In this document: piece by piece, positions 1-7,828 of the stretch | Layout of the letters: each line of letters begins with the position of its first letter | Numbering within the stretch: position 1 is the first letter of the stretch | Notes under the pieces: model-generated | The model's database searches: none | What the model was told of the DNA's origin: nothing | The model's input: the letters and a program-made list of their open reading frames with translations, nothing else | Translations under genes and position numbers: made by a program | NCBI GenBank assembly: GCA_963662705.2 | Contig: OY759767.1 | Span: forward strand, 3,906,001 to 3,970,000 | Direction: 5' to 3' | Source of the DNA: JAPPHA01 sp963662705 | GTDB taxonomy: Bacteria; Pseudomonadota; Alphaproteobacteria; Rhodobacterales; Rhodobacteraceae | Length of the DNA: 64,000 nt

Positions 1-312
1 AGGGTCGATGCGGTCATCGCCGCATTCACGCCACATCGTCACAGGGATGAAGCCGTGGCGAAGTGCATCGACTATTTCACCGCCAACAAGGCGCAGATGC
101 AGTACGACAAGTATCGCCAACAAAGCATGCAAATCGGATCCGGTGTCGTCGAGAGTGCCGGTCAGCAGATTGTCGGGCTGCGGATGAAACGGCCCGGAAG
201 TCACTGGAGCGTCACAGGCGCCAATGCCGTGCTGGCGATCAAGTGCTGCCTCACGAACCATAGGTGGGTCGACTTCCTGCACTGGAAAGCTCAACAGGCC
301 GTGGCCGCCTGA
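1..312 (+). CDS. ISKra4-family transposase, C-terminal end (partial)
   Basis: The frame is open from the first base, so the N-terminus lies outside the window; about 103 residues are seen. The stretch containing SGVVESAGQQIVGLRMKR and the following WSVTGANAVLAIKCC matches the C-terminal region of DDE transposases of the ISKra4 group. It would catalyse cut-and-paste or copy-out movement of its element. The stop codon is followed after about 23 bases by what looks like the element's right end (GGGTGCATCCCAATTTC on the minus strand). Immediately beyond this end lies a truncated phosphotransferase gene, so the element appears to have inserted there. Confidence 0.75.
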   Translation, partial: RVDAVIAAFTPHRHRDEAVAKCIDYFTANKAQMQYDKYRQQSMQIGSGVVESAGQQIVGLRMKRPGSHWSVTGANAVLAIKCCLTNHRWVDFLHWKAQQAVAA

Positions 313-335
313 AACAAAGAAATTGGGATGCACCC
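312..335. repeat. Probable right terminal inverted repeat of the ISKra4-type element
   Basis: Read on the minus strand the sequence is GGGTGCATCCCAATTTCTTT, which resembles the terminal repeats of ISKra4-group elements. It lies directly after the transposase stop codon, and the homology of the neighbouring phosphotransferase pseudogene ends here. The left end is outside the window, so the repeat cannot be confirmed by its partner. Confidence 0.5.
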
Positions 336-1054
336 GATGACGACCCCGCCATTGGTCATCTGCATTCCCGGAGACAGGAAACAGGCAATATCGTCAGCCG
401 GGTCACCGATTCCCGGGCATTGCCAGTCGATCACGGTCAGTCCGTCGTTCGAACGAATGAGGTTTCCAGGGACAACATCACCGTGGACCAGTGTTCGTCG
501 CCCGCAAACCTCCAAACTGCACAATGGTTCAAGGCAGCCGAGTCTCACTGCGTCTTCACCGGTGCACATCGAGAGAATACTGCGGCCGTGTTGTCGCAAC
601 TCATCGCTTCCGGCCGGTCGGGCCTTGAGGTCAGGGTGCAGGCATACACCGTGAATACGACCGAGCAACTGCGCGACCTCGACAAGGTCCCTGTCCCGTG
701 CCGCCATCGAAGACGGCAGGATCCAGGGCTTGCCGGGGACGTATTCGCATATCAGGGCGATCCTTCTCCGACACTGACCGTATCCCGCATGCCGGGTCCA
801 CATCCAGACTGGCGAAGCCATTCCAGGCAACGGAATTCGTCGCGAGGCAGGCTTGGGATGAATGGGTTTTCCCGGATTTCCACGCGAAACCTGCGGACAA
901 GGTCATCCGTCCCCCACCGAACCCTCCAGACAGGACTCGTCCTGCCGCCGGGCAAGACCGTCCACCTGGAATCCTCCCTGGCCAGCCCGCTTCGAATGAC
1001 AGCATCCTTCAATCGCCGTTCCAGCATCACCCGACATTGTTCAGGAGAGGCCAT
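336..1054 (-). pseudogene. Aminoglycoside/choline-kinase-type phosphotransferase, frameshifted and truncated by IS
   Basis: Two overlapping minus-strand frames make up one APH-fold kinase. The N-terminal part (about 1054 to 760) carries VLPGGRTSPVWRV, a typical nucleotide-loop region. The C-terminal part (about 830 to 336) carries the Brenner motif HGDVVPGN and the metal site VIDWQCPGIGDPADD. The frame must change near 760-790, where the N-terminal frame stops after GEGSP while the other frame reads on as IALICEYVPGKPW. The C-terminus then runs into the insertion-sequence end at about 335, so the last residues come from the element. The intact parent would phosphorylate a small hydroxylated substrate; which one cannot be told. 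A sequencing error could explain the frameshift but not the IS truncation. Confidence 0.7.
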
Positions 1055-1420
1055 GGCCACATGTTCGTACGGGTCGAGACCACCTGTCAGGCGACGCCGG
1101 CTGTTCCGGCCGTCAAGTTGAGAACGGATCAATCTTGAGCTTTTCAGGATCACGAGGCGGAGCGAAATACACGGGACTCGTGAATCATGGTACATCGCGT
1201 CAACAGCTTCAGCGGACAAGTTTTCCGACTGCTCGCGGAACAGAGCAGGAACCGGCCGTTCACAAGCAGCTGACGGTGGCACAACGCGGCACCGAAATCA
1301 GCGACGATCAGAAGCGGAAGGCCGTCGAGGTGCGGTGATCCGGACTTGAAAAATCAGGTCCTGCAATGTTCGGACGCCATCTTGATACGCCAACGCGCAT
1401 TTTTTTGACGTTTACGTTTT

Positions 1421-1445
1421 AGCGTATATTTTCCCTTCATACGCT
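1421..1445. promoter_or_regulatory. Inverted-repeat operator in the hipBA promoter
   Basis: AGCGTAT (1421-1427) and ATACGCT (1439-1445) form a perfect inverted repeat with an 11-base spacer, ending 21 bases before the hipB ATG at 1467. A TATATT box (1425-1430) overlaps the left arm and a TTGACG hexamer lies at 1405-1410, although the 14-base spacing is short for a sigma-70 promoter. HipB proteins are known to repress their own operon by binding such palindromes, so this is the likely autoregulatory site. The operator role is inferred from position and symmetry only. Confidence 0.55.
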
Positions 1446-1466
1446 GTGTCGTATAGGAGAGAGCAG

Positions 1467-1721
1467 ATGAACCTGGTTGCCCGCACACCCCGGCAAATGG
1501 GAGACGCGCTGAGGCGGTTTCGCAAGCTCAAGCAACTGACCCAAGGAGACATCAGCGGGCAAGTCGGCATGCGACAAGCCACTATCTCGTCGGTCGAGCA
1601 TGGCGATCCAGGCACCCAACTCAAGACATTGACCGAAATCCTGAAAGCCTTGAACCTGGAGCTTGTGCTGCGTGAGCGAGGCAAAACGCGTAACGTCGAT
1701 CTTGAGGACATCTTCTCGTGA
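1467..1721 (+). CDS. hipB: HipB-type antitoxin, XRE helix-turn-helix
   Basis: An 84-residue Cro/C1-type protein. The helix-turn-helix covers about residues 13-60 (RRFRKLKQLTQGDISGQV, then QATISSVEHG), followed by a short C-terminal tail rich in charged residues. I chose the ATG at 1467 because a GGAGAG ribosome-binding site lies just before it; a GTG at 1446 would add seven residues. The stop overlaps the hipA GTG start by four bases, so the two are translationally coupled, as is usual for hipBA. It should bind the palindrome upstream and neutralise HipA. Confidence 0.85.
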   Translation: MNLVARTPRQMGDALRRFRKLKQLTQGDISGQVGMRQATISSVEHGDPGTQLKTLTEILKALNLELVLRERGKTRNVDLEDIFS

Positions 1722-3028
1722 AACCGGGACGGCGAAACCCTCCGATGAATGTCCTCTTGAACGGAAAACTCGTCGGCACATTGCACATGGAGCGCAACGG
1801 CACGATTTCCTTTGCTTATGCTTCGGACTGGCTGGCTTGGGAACATGCCGTGCCCATCTCCTTGTCACTCCCTCTCAGTGAGCAGGCCCACAGAGGGGCG
1901 CCGGTCTTTGCATACCTTGAGAACCTGCTGCCAGACAGTCAGGCGGTCCGGAACAGGATCGCGGCCAAAGTCCATGCTGGAAGCGCAGGCGCCTATCACC
2001 TGCTGGCGAAACTGGGAAGGGATTGCGTCGGGGCGTTGCAATTTGTTGTCGGCGACGAGGACATCGGCGCAGACAAACCAGGCGCGATCCAGGCAAGCCC
2101 GGTGTCAGATAACGAAATTGCCAATACCCTCAAAAACCTCGCGACGTCACCACTAGGAATCGAGGCGGACGTTGACTTCCGCATATTGATCGCCGGAGGA
2201 CAGGAGAAATCCGCTCTCCTCAGGATGAACGGGAAGTGGTTTCGGCCACATGGCATGACGCCAACCTCACACATTCTGAAGACTCAACTCGGTCACCTCC
2301 CAAACGGGATCAACTTCTCTGACAGTGTCGAGAACGAGTTCTTTTGCTTGCGGTTCTGTGCGGCGATGGGTGCAGAGGTTGCCAATGTCGAAATCGTGGA
2401 CTTCGACGGTGTTCGTGCATTGGCAATTGAACGCTTCGACCGCCAATGGACAAAAGACGACCGCCTCTTGCGCATCCCCCAGGAGGACTTTTGCCAGGCG
2501 CTGGGATACCCGCCGAGCCAGAAGTACCAATCCGTCGGAGGTCCGGGTATTCAGAGATGTCTCGAACTGTTGAGCGCCAGCGATGATCCCACGGGGGACC
2601 AGTTGTCGTTCCTGCGGGCTCAGGTTCTCTACTGGTTGCTTGGAGCTACATACGCTCATGCAAAGAACTTCAGTATTCGATTGAAGTTCGGTGGAGGATT
2701 CCTGATGACGCCCCTGTATGACGTGCTTTCCGCCCAGAAGGCGGTGGACGACGCACAAGTTCGCTATGGGCAATACAATCTTGCCATGTCGCTCGGGCGA
2801 AGAAACCACTACCGGCTCGATCAAGTCGTGGCGCGTCATTTCGTACAATCCGCCAAAGCCGGCGGGATCGGCGAAGGGCCAACCATGAATCTCCTGCGGG
2901 AGACGGCGGCTCGCGTTGACGATGCAGTGGAAGAGACGCTGAGCAACCTTCCCAAGGGTTTCCCGGAAGAACTTGCCAGTTCGATTTCAGGCGGAATCAA
3001 ACGCAGAACCCGTCCGATCACCGCCTGA
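1718..3028 (+). CDS. hipA: HipA-family serine/threonine kinase toxin, catalytic residues altered
   Basis: A 436-residue homologue of E. coli HipA, alignable along most of its length. In E. coli, HipA phosphorylates glutamyl-tRNA synthetase and causes growth arrest. The ATP-pocket segment AGGQEKSALLRM and the magnesium Asp in TPLYDVLSA are kept. Two critical positions differ. The activation-loop autophosphorylation serine (Ser150 in E. coli, in RISVAGAQEK) is Leu157 here (RILIAGGQEK). The catalytic aspartate (Asp309, in GATDGHAKNF) is Tyr312 here (GATYAHAKNF; codon TAC). The GTG start overlaps the hipB stop; an ATG at 1745 is an alternative. The fold and the HipB-binding role may persist while kinase activity is probably lost. 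Family assignment is secure; inactivity is inferred. Confidence 0.9.
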   Translation: MKPGRRNPPMNVLLNGKLVGTLHMERNGTISFAYASDWLAWEHAVPISLSLPLSEQAHRGAPVFAYLENLLPDSQAVRNRIAAKVHAGSAGAYHLLAKLGRDCVGALQFVVGDEDIGADKPGAIQASPVSDNEIANTLKNLATSPLGIEADVDFRILIAGGQEKSALLRMNGKWFRPHGMTPTSHILKTQLGHLPNGINFSDSVENEFFCLRFCAAMGAEVANVEIVDFDGVRALAIERFDRQWTKDDRLLRIPQEDFCQALGYPPSQKYQSVGGPGIQRCLELLSASDDPTGDQLSFLRAQVLYWLLGATYAHAKNFSIRLKFGGGFLMTPLYDVLSAQKAVDDAQVRYGQYNLAMSLGRRNHYRLDQVVARHFVQSAKAGGIGEGPTMNLLRETAARVDDAVEETLSNLPKGFPEELASSISGGIKRRTRPITA

Positions 3029-3391
3029 GGACCAAGAACCAATCAACGTGCGGCCTGTACGAGTTAACCCGGGCAATTCATGCTCGAAACTGCAGCCTCC
3101 TGGGTTCTCCTGCCAAATCCTGTTGGCCACACCCAACGAGGTAACGACGCAGAACGCCCCGGCGGCTTCACGACCTCCAAGGGATGTGCCTTGCTCACCG
3201 ACCTCGTCGCGAAGCGACTGAAACTGTCCGACTGGTTCGTGAAGTGGTCTCGTCATATTTGATTTGCGCACCATGGCTGGTCAGCGCATTCCCGGCATGC
3301 TGCTGGCAGCCATTGCCGTGTTTACGATTCCTGCGATACCAATTTTTCAGTGGAATACCTGGGTGTTTAGACCATAATGCAGACCTTCGCC
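3029..3391. other. Intergenic region between hipA and tRNA-Arg
   Basis: I see no coding sequence I can support here. A CATAAT hexamer at 3373-3378 lies 13 bases before the tRNA and may be its -10 element; the -35 region is not convincing. No clear terminator follows hipA. Confidence 0.5.
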
Positions 3392-3468
3392 GGCCCCGTA
3401 GCTCAGCAGGATAGAGCAACCGCCTCCTAAGCGGTAGGTCAGTGGTTCGAATCCACTCGGGGTCGCCA
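3392..3468 (+). tRNA. tRNA-Arg (anticodon CCT)
   Basis: A 77-base cloverleaf with encoded CCA. The acceptor stem is GGCCCCG with CGGGGTC (one G-T pair), the discriminator is G3465 and CCA is 3466-3468. The anticodon stem is ACCGC/GCGGT with loop CTCCTAA; the anticodon CCT at 3426-3428 reads AGG. The T-loop is TTCGAAT. It decodes arginine AGG codons. Confidence 0.95.
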
Positions 3469-3608
3469 TCAACATGTGCGACGGTCGCTCGCATTCGTCA
3501 CACGACGTGATCAAAAACAGTACTGCCAGCCTGCGATGCGGGAAAACGCGGCGCGACCGAAATTCGCAAACCCGGCCTGGGCAAGCCGGTGAATTGCCCG
3601 GTGTCGCA

Positions 3609-4271
3609 ATGAGAACGAGAATCAAGATCTGCTGCATTCAATCTGCGGACGAGGCAAGGCTGGCGTTTGCTGCCGGCGCTGATGCCATCGGTCTCGTCTC
3701 CGATATGCCATCAGGTCCCGGCCCAATTCCCGACTCGCAAATTCGGACCGTAATCAGTGCGTTTCCTGATGGCATGTCAGTATTGTTGAGCAGTCGGACC
3801 TCGTCCGATGCCATTTGCGAACAGGTAAGCGATTGTCGTCCGGCTGCATTGCAGTTGGTTGATCATGTTTCTCCGGAAATTCGGGAAAGCGTGAAGGCCG
3901 AATTCCCCGATCTCACCATCATTCAGGTCGTTCACGTCAAGTGCGCGGAGGCCAAGAGCGCACTCGCAGAGGCTGTGCCTCGTGCCGACATGCTCCTCCT
4001 CGACAGCGGAAATCCCGACGCGGTTTCCGATCGCCAACTCGGTGGAACCGGCCAGGTGCACGACTGGACCCTTTCCGCAAGGATCATTCGGAATTGCCCG
4101 ATTCCGGTCTGGCTGGCGGGTGGGCTGATACCTGAGAACGTCGGGAATGCAATCGGCCTGACTCGACCGTTCGGCGTCGACGCCTGTTCCGGCCTCAGGC
4201 CAAATGGTGCACTCGACCCCAAGATTCTCGAACGGTTCGTCTCGAGTGTCAAAACGGCCAATGACGTTTGA
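3609..4271 (+). CDS. TrpF-like phosphoribosylanthranilate isomerase family protein
   Basis: A 220-residue TIM-barrel protein beginning MRTRIKICCIQSADEARLA, which resembles the KICG start of TrpF, including the catalytic cysteine (Cys8 or Cys9). LLLDSG, GGTGQVHDW and LAGGL follow in the usual TrpF order. The loop after the second strand reads GLVSDMPSGPGP rather than the usual GF(V/I)F-x-x-SPR segment, so this is a divergent clade and need not act in tryptophan synthesis. No other trp gene is near. The ATG at 3609 was chosen because family homology begins at this Met. The 3' end overlaps rnhB by 11 bases, suggesting co-transcription. Confidence 0.7.
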   Translation: MRTRIKICCIQSADEARLAFAAGADAIGLVSDMPSGPGPIPDSQIRTVISAFPDGMSVLLSSRTSSDAICEQVSDCRPAALQLVDHVSPEIRESVKAEFPDLTIIQVVHVKCAEAKSALAEAVPRADMLLLDSGNPDAVSDRQLGGTGQVHDWTLSARIIRNCPIPVWLAGGLIPENVGNAIGLTRPFGVDACSGLRPNGALDPKILERFVSSVKTANDV

Positions 4272-4896
4272 CAAGACCATTGAGCGGCAGACTTGCGGCC
4301 AGCCACAGACGGGAATGCTGGTTGCCGGAGTTGACGAGGCCGGACGCGGCCCGATCGCAGGTCCCGTGGTGGCTGCCGCCGTTCTCCCGGCAGGAAACCA
4401 CATGCCTGATGGTATCGCAGATTCCAAGACATTAACCCGAAATCAGCGTGAACGTTTATACGACCGGATCCTGGACGCGTTCGCATGTTCGGTCGGGTTC
4501 GTTGATGTCGCCACGATCGACAGGATCAATATTCTGGCCGCTTCAATGCTGGCGATGCGCATTGCCGTTGAGCAGCTTCGTCCAATCCCGGATCTCGTCC
4601 TTGTCGACGGCCCCCATGTTCCGCCAGGCCTCCTGGTGCCCGGTCAGGCAATGGTTCGTGGCGATGCGCGGCATCAGAGTATAGGTGCCGCCTCAATCCT
4701 GGCAAAGGTCATACGTGATCGCTATATGCAATCCCTTGCGTTGGAGTTCCCGCAGTATGGTTGGGAGCGAAACGCTGGCTATCCAACCGGGTTTCATTTG
4801 TCGGCGCTGAAGGAATCAGGCGTTACGCGCCATCATCGCCGTACATTCCGGCCTGTCGCAGAGGCGCTATCGCGCAAGGATCGCCCCGTAAGCTGA
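4261..4896 (+). CDS. rnhB: Ribonuclease HII
   Basis: A 211-residue RNase HII, which cuts RNA in RNA-DNA hybrids and removes misincorporated ribonucleotides. The signature AGVDEAGRGPIAGPV (Asp25 and Glu26) and a later LVLVDG supply metal ligands, and HQSIGAASILAKVIRD is the family's substrate-binding block. The chosen ATG lies inside the 3' end of the TrpF-like gene; a start at 4204 is also open but would add an unconserved tail. In many alphaproteobacteria rnhB sits next to ccrM; here ccrM is 2.9 kb downstream with two unrelated genes between. Confidence 0.93.
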   Translation: MTFDKTIERQTCGQPQTGMLVAGVDEAGRGPIAGPVVAAAVLPAGNHMPDGIADSKTLTRNQRERLYDRILDAFACSVGFVDVATIDRINILAASMLAMRIAVEQLRPIPDLVLVDGPHVPPGLLVPGQAMVRGDARHQSIGAASILAKVIRDRYMQSLALEFPQYGWERNAGYPTGFHLSALKESGVTRHHRRTFRPVAEALSRKDRPVS

Positions 4897-5213
4897 GCAG
4901 TCCGAGGCAGGATTCCGCCTTTACGGACGGGAGTTCCCGTGTCTGACCGGGAGGGTCGCGTTCGGTTCAGGGGATGCAACTGCCGGTTGCGGGCGGGCGG
5001 CCTCGCGAATTTCCGTCACCGTACCCGAGGCTGGCTATCCTGACCGATACCGTTTGAGCGACCTCGCCGACCTCAACAGGCCGTCCTCGGACCAGCGGCG
5101 TCGGAGAGTGGCGAGCGCAGGCGTTGGGAGCCGATGACGGCAGTACGTCTCGGACGTCTCCAGCAGGTATGGAGCATTTCAGGAAAGGAATACGGTCGAG
5201 ACTGGGGCAAATG
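4897..5213. other. Intergenic region between rnhB and the Uma2-family gene
   Basis: This is 317 bases between the convergent ends of rnhB (plus) and the Uma2-family gene (minus). I see no supported gene and no hairpin with a T-tract. Confidence 0.45.
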
Positions 5214-5825
5214 TCACCTATCCCCACGATCCTCGACCACTGTCGCCTTCATCTCCGGCCAGAGAGCATCAAGGGGGAAGGAGATGGCCTCGAAGGGCGG
5301 CAAGGAAACCAGGGCGTCATCGACCGGCGTTGCCAGCAACACCCACAGCTTCCCGCGAAGCTCAAAAGCCTCCAGCGTCCGCGCGTCAGGGTCCACGAAC
5401 CAAAGATGGGGCACTTTTTCGCGGGCATAAATGCTACGCTTTTCGCCCTGGTCTAACCTGCGCGTTGACGGGGACAGCACCTCGCAGACCCAGTCCGGCG
5501 CTTGCGTGAAATACGCCCCTTCCATGTCCTCGGACATGGTCTCGCGCCGCCAACCCGCAAGGTCGGGCACGACGATGTCCTCTCCAACATGCAATTCCGG
5601 CTCGTCAATGATCAGCCAGCCGCCTGGTCCGCCTTTTCCGCGACCGAAGGGAGCTCCGATCTCGATTCCCATGACAGAACTGGCCCACGCATGCGGCTTG
5701 GCGGGCCTGGGATGCGTATGGAGCGTGCCGGCGACAACTTCGGCTACCATGTGTGGCGGAGCGTCCAAGACGTCCTGGTAGGTCGCATTCCGGGACATTC
5801 CCGCTATGCGTCGCGCCCTTTTCAT
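5214..5825 (-). CDS. Uma2-family (DUF820) putative restriction-like endonuclease
   Basis: A 203-residue protein of the Uma2/DUF820 family, a PD-(D/E)XK nuclease fold common in cyanobacteria and scattered in proteobacteria. The core IVVPDLAGW, then APDWVCEVLSPSTRRLD and a lysine in GEKRSIYAREKVPHLWFVD, fits the PD...ExL...K arrangement. The start at 5825 has GAGGATGAG just upstream; an internal Met at 5798 is possible. The family's biological role is largely unknown. It stands alone on the minus strand between rnhB and a SRPBCC gene, which suggests it arrived by transfer. Confidence 0.8.
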   Translation of the reverse strand: MKRARRIAGMSRNATYQDVLDAPPHMVAEVVAGTLHTHPRPAKPHAWASSVMGIEIGAPFGRGKGGPGGWLIIDEPELHVGEDIVVPDLAGWRRETMSEDMEGAYFTQAPDWVCEVLSPSTRRLDQGEKRSIYAREKVPHLWFVDPDARTLEAFELRGKLWVLLATPVDDALVSLPPFEAISFPLDALWPEMKATVVEDRGDR

Positions 5826-6333
5826 CTCTCATCCTCATGGTTGCATGTGCGGAAGACTAGCCGATAGCGACCGAACTGTCAGGCACAAACGAGGCATCAA
5901 CGGCTTCACCATTCGAAACGGTCATTGGACCAGCCTGTCGCTTGCTGCCGGACCTCAAAGGCCACTTGCCGACTCCGACGCGGAAAAGGCAACCCGATTG
6001 GCCCTGGCTGTTCAAATCGGAATTCCGGCAGAAAGTGGCGGGTTTCACGGCGTCCGCCGCGTCCATCCTGGACGTTCCCAAAAGGACAGGCAATGGTCGG
6101 GTTAACATTCGTGGCCAGCGGTCAGGGCGGTGGCGAATCGACGAGATCCTGGCAACCGTCGGGCATCCGGATTCCGATTGCGGTAGGTGACATTTTCCGG
6201 GACCTTTGTATCTTGTCAGCGTAGTCAGTGCGTATCGGGCCGCCCGGTTCCGAATGGATCCGCCACCGGAATTCGTTGGATCGTGGCGGGCGGGCGGGAC
6301 ACCCGGCAACGCCACAAACGAGGGGAAAACATC
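5826..6333. other. Intergenic region upstream of the SRPBCC-VOC gene
   Basis: This divergent region of 508 bases should hold promoters for the Uma2-family gene (minus) and the SRPBCC-VOC gene (plus). I see no recognisable gene. An AGGGGAAA ribosome-binding site lies at its right edge. Confidence 0.4.
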
Positions 6334-7314
6334 GTGACGAAGGAAACCGAATTCAAGCCCGAACCCGAACACGTTGTCACTCACCAACGCGTCGTCAATG
6401 CGCCCGTAGACAAGATCTGGCGATGTTGGACGGAACCCGCTCTCGTGGAGCAGTGGTTCTGTCCCAGGCCGTGGCAGGCTTCGGGTATCCGGATCGATCT
6501 TCGGCCCGGTGGCGAATTCTCAGTGGCGATGAACAGCCCGGATGGCGAATCATTCGCCAGTTCAGGTGTCTTTCTCGACGTGGAACCGGGGCGGCGTCTC
6601 GTCTTCACAGATGCCTTCCTTCCGGGGTGGGTCCCAAGTGAACGGGCTTTCATGACCGCCGAAACGCAATTCGAGGACGCGGGCGAAGGGAAAACCCGTT
6701 ACATCACCCGTGCGATGCACTGGGACAAGGCAGCCCTCGAAGACCATGAAAGCATGGGTTTTCATGAGAACTGGGGCAAGTGCATCGACCAACTCGAAGT
6801 ACTTGCCGGATCCCTTCAGTCCGCCGAGCCGGCAACGTCCCCAGTCCGGGGAGTCGGAACCTGCCTGTGGTTTGACGACCAGGCGCTGCCCGCGGCGGAA
6901 TTCTATTGCGCCCTTCTGCCGGGCAGCCGGATCGAGCGGGTCGCTTGTTACCCGGAGGGGCAGGAAATGGGCGAACCCGGCACAGTGCTCTCGGTCGAGT
7001 TCAGATTGGCCGGCACGCCTTATACGGCGCTTAACGGGGGCCCGCATTTCACCCTCGACGAAGCGGTCTCGATTACCGTGACGACCGAGAACCAGGCCGA
7101 GACCGACCGGCTGTGGAATGCGCTCGTTTCCGACGGCGGCGCCGAGAGCCAATGCGGTTGGCTGAAGGATCGCTTCGGACTGTCCTGGCAGATCATGCCG
7201 AAACGGGCGGTCGACCTGTTGAACGGACCGATGGCCTCCAAGGTCTGGCCAGCTCTCCTGCAGATGCGGAAGATCGACCTCGCCGTGCTTGAAGCCGCTG
7301 CCGATGCGCGTTGA
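6334..7314 (+). CDS. SRPBCC (AHSA1-like) and VOC (PhnB-like) two-domain fusion protein
   Basis: A 326-residue protein joining two small ligand-binding folds. Residues about 15-160 are an AHSA1-type SRPBCC domain (RVVNAPVDKIWRCWTEP, FVDVEPG-like turn, and HENWGKCIDQLE at the end). Residues about 175-320 are a VOC domain of the PhnB/3-demethylubiquinone-methyltransferase-like type (GTCLWFDDQALPAAEFYC, then FGLSWQIMPKRAVDLL). The GTG at 6334 was chosen because AGGGGAAA precedes it and homology starts there; the frame is open further upstream. Both domains occur separately as neighbouring genes elsewhere, so a fusion is plausible. The substrate is unknown. Confidence 0.8.
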   Translation: MTKETEFKPEPEHVVTHQRVVNAPVDKIWRCWTEPALVEQWFCPRPWQASGIRIDLRPGGEFSVAMNSPDGESFASSGVFLDVEPGRRLVFTDAFLPGWVPSERAFMTAETQFEDAGEGKTRYITRAMHWDKAALEDHESMGFHENWGKCIDQLEVLAGSLQSAEPATSPVRGVGTCLWFDDQALPAAEFYCALLPGSRIERVACYPEGQEMGEPGTVLSVEFRLAGTPYTALNGGPHFTLDEAVSITVTTENQAETDRLWNALVSDGGAESQCGWLKDRFGLSWQIMPKRAVDLLNGPMASKVWPALLQMRKIDLAVLEAAADAR

Positions 7315-7828
7315 CAAAAGGCCCCGGACCAATCCTAACCGCGACCGGCTGCTGAACCCCCTTACGCGGGATTCCCATGGCGCTTGACGCGCACCAACAG
7401 GCGAAGCCTCTCTCATCGGCCGTCAGTGCCCGGTTGGCGTCTTCTCGATCAGGCGGCGCCGGCACGGGTGTGTCGAAACCATGGTACAACCTGGCTGCAG
7501 GCCATGGGCCGGTGACGGAGCTTCCCTGGCCCGCCTTTCCCCGGCAGGTCATGGCAAGTTGTTGATTTGAATCGCCAAATCACCTGTCGCCGGGTTACGT
7601 CGCCGTTTAGTTGTTCATGGCAGTGCCTGGTACACGGCAGGCAGCGCATGGCGTCTCCGTCACGCTCATGAGTGGATCCATGACCTGCACACCAAAGTGC
7701 TGAACACGGGCCGCCGGACAAGTCATTATCGCCAACAGATTTATCTTCAGTGGACTCTTGACGGCCGCAGCGATTTCCTTTTAGATTCAACCAACAAGAC
7801 GCAAAAAATTGCGCATAGAGGCAGCAGT
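7315..7828. other. Intergenic region upstream of ccrM
   Basis: This stretch of 514 bases has no gene I can support. Its right end holds the probable ccrM promoter, described separately. Confidence 0.45.
7754..7789 (+). promoter_or_regulatory. Probable ccrM promoter flanked by GANTC sites
   Basis: TTGACG (7759-7764) and TTAGAT (7782-7787), 17 bases apart, form a reasonable promoter about 42 bases before the ccrM ATG. One GANTC site (GACTC, 7754-7758) abuts the -35 box and a second (GATTC, 7785-7789) overlaps the -10 box. GANTC is the sequence methylated by CcrM, and the Caulobacter ccrM gene is known to respond to methylation of sites near its promoter. Direct methylation feedback here is inferred. 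Confidence 0.5.

Noticed and set aside
1135..1338. Short plus-strand frame upstream of hipB
   Set aside because: It has no family resemblance, no ribosome-binding site and a composition typical of chance frames.
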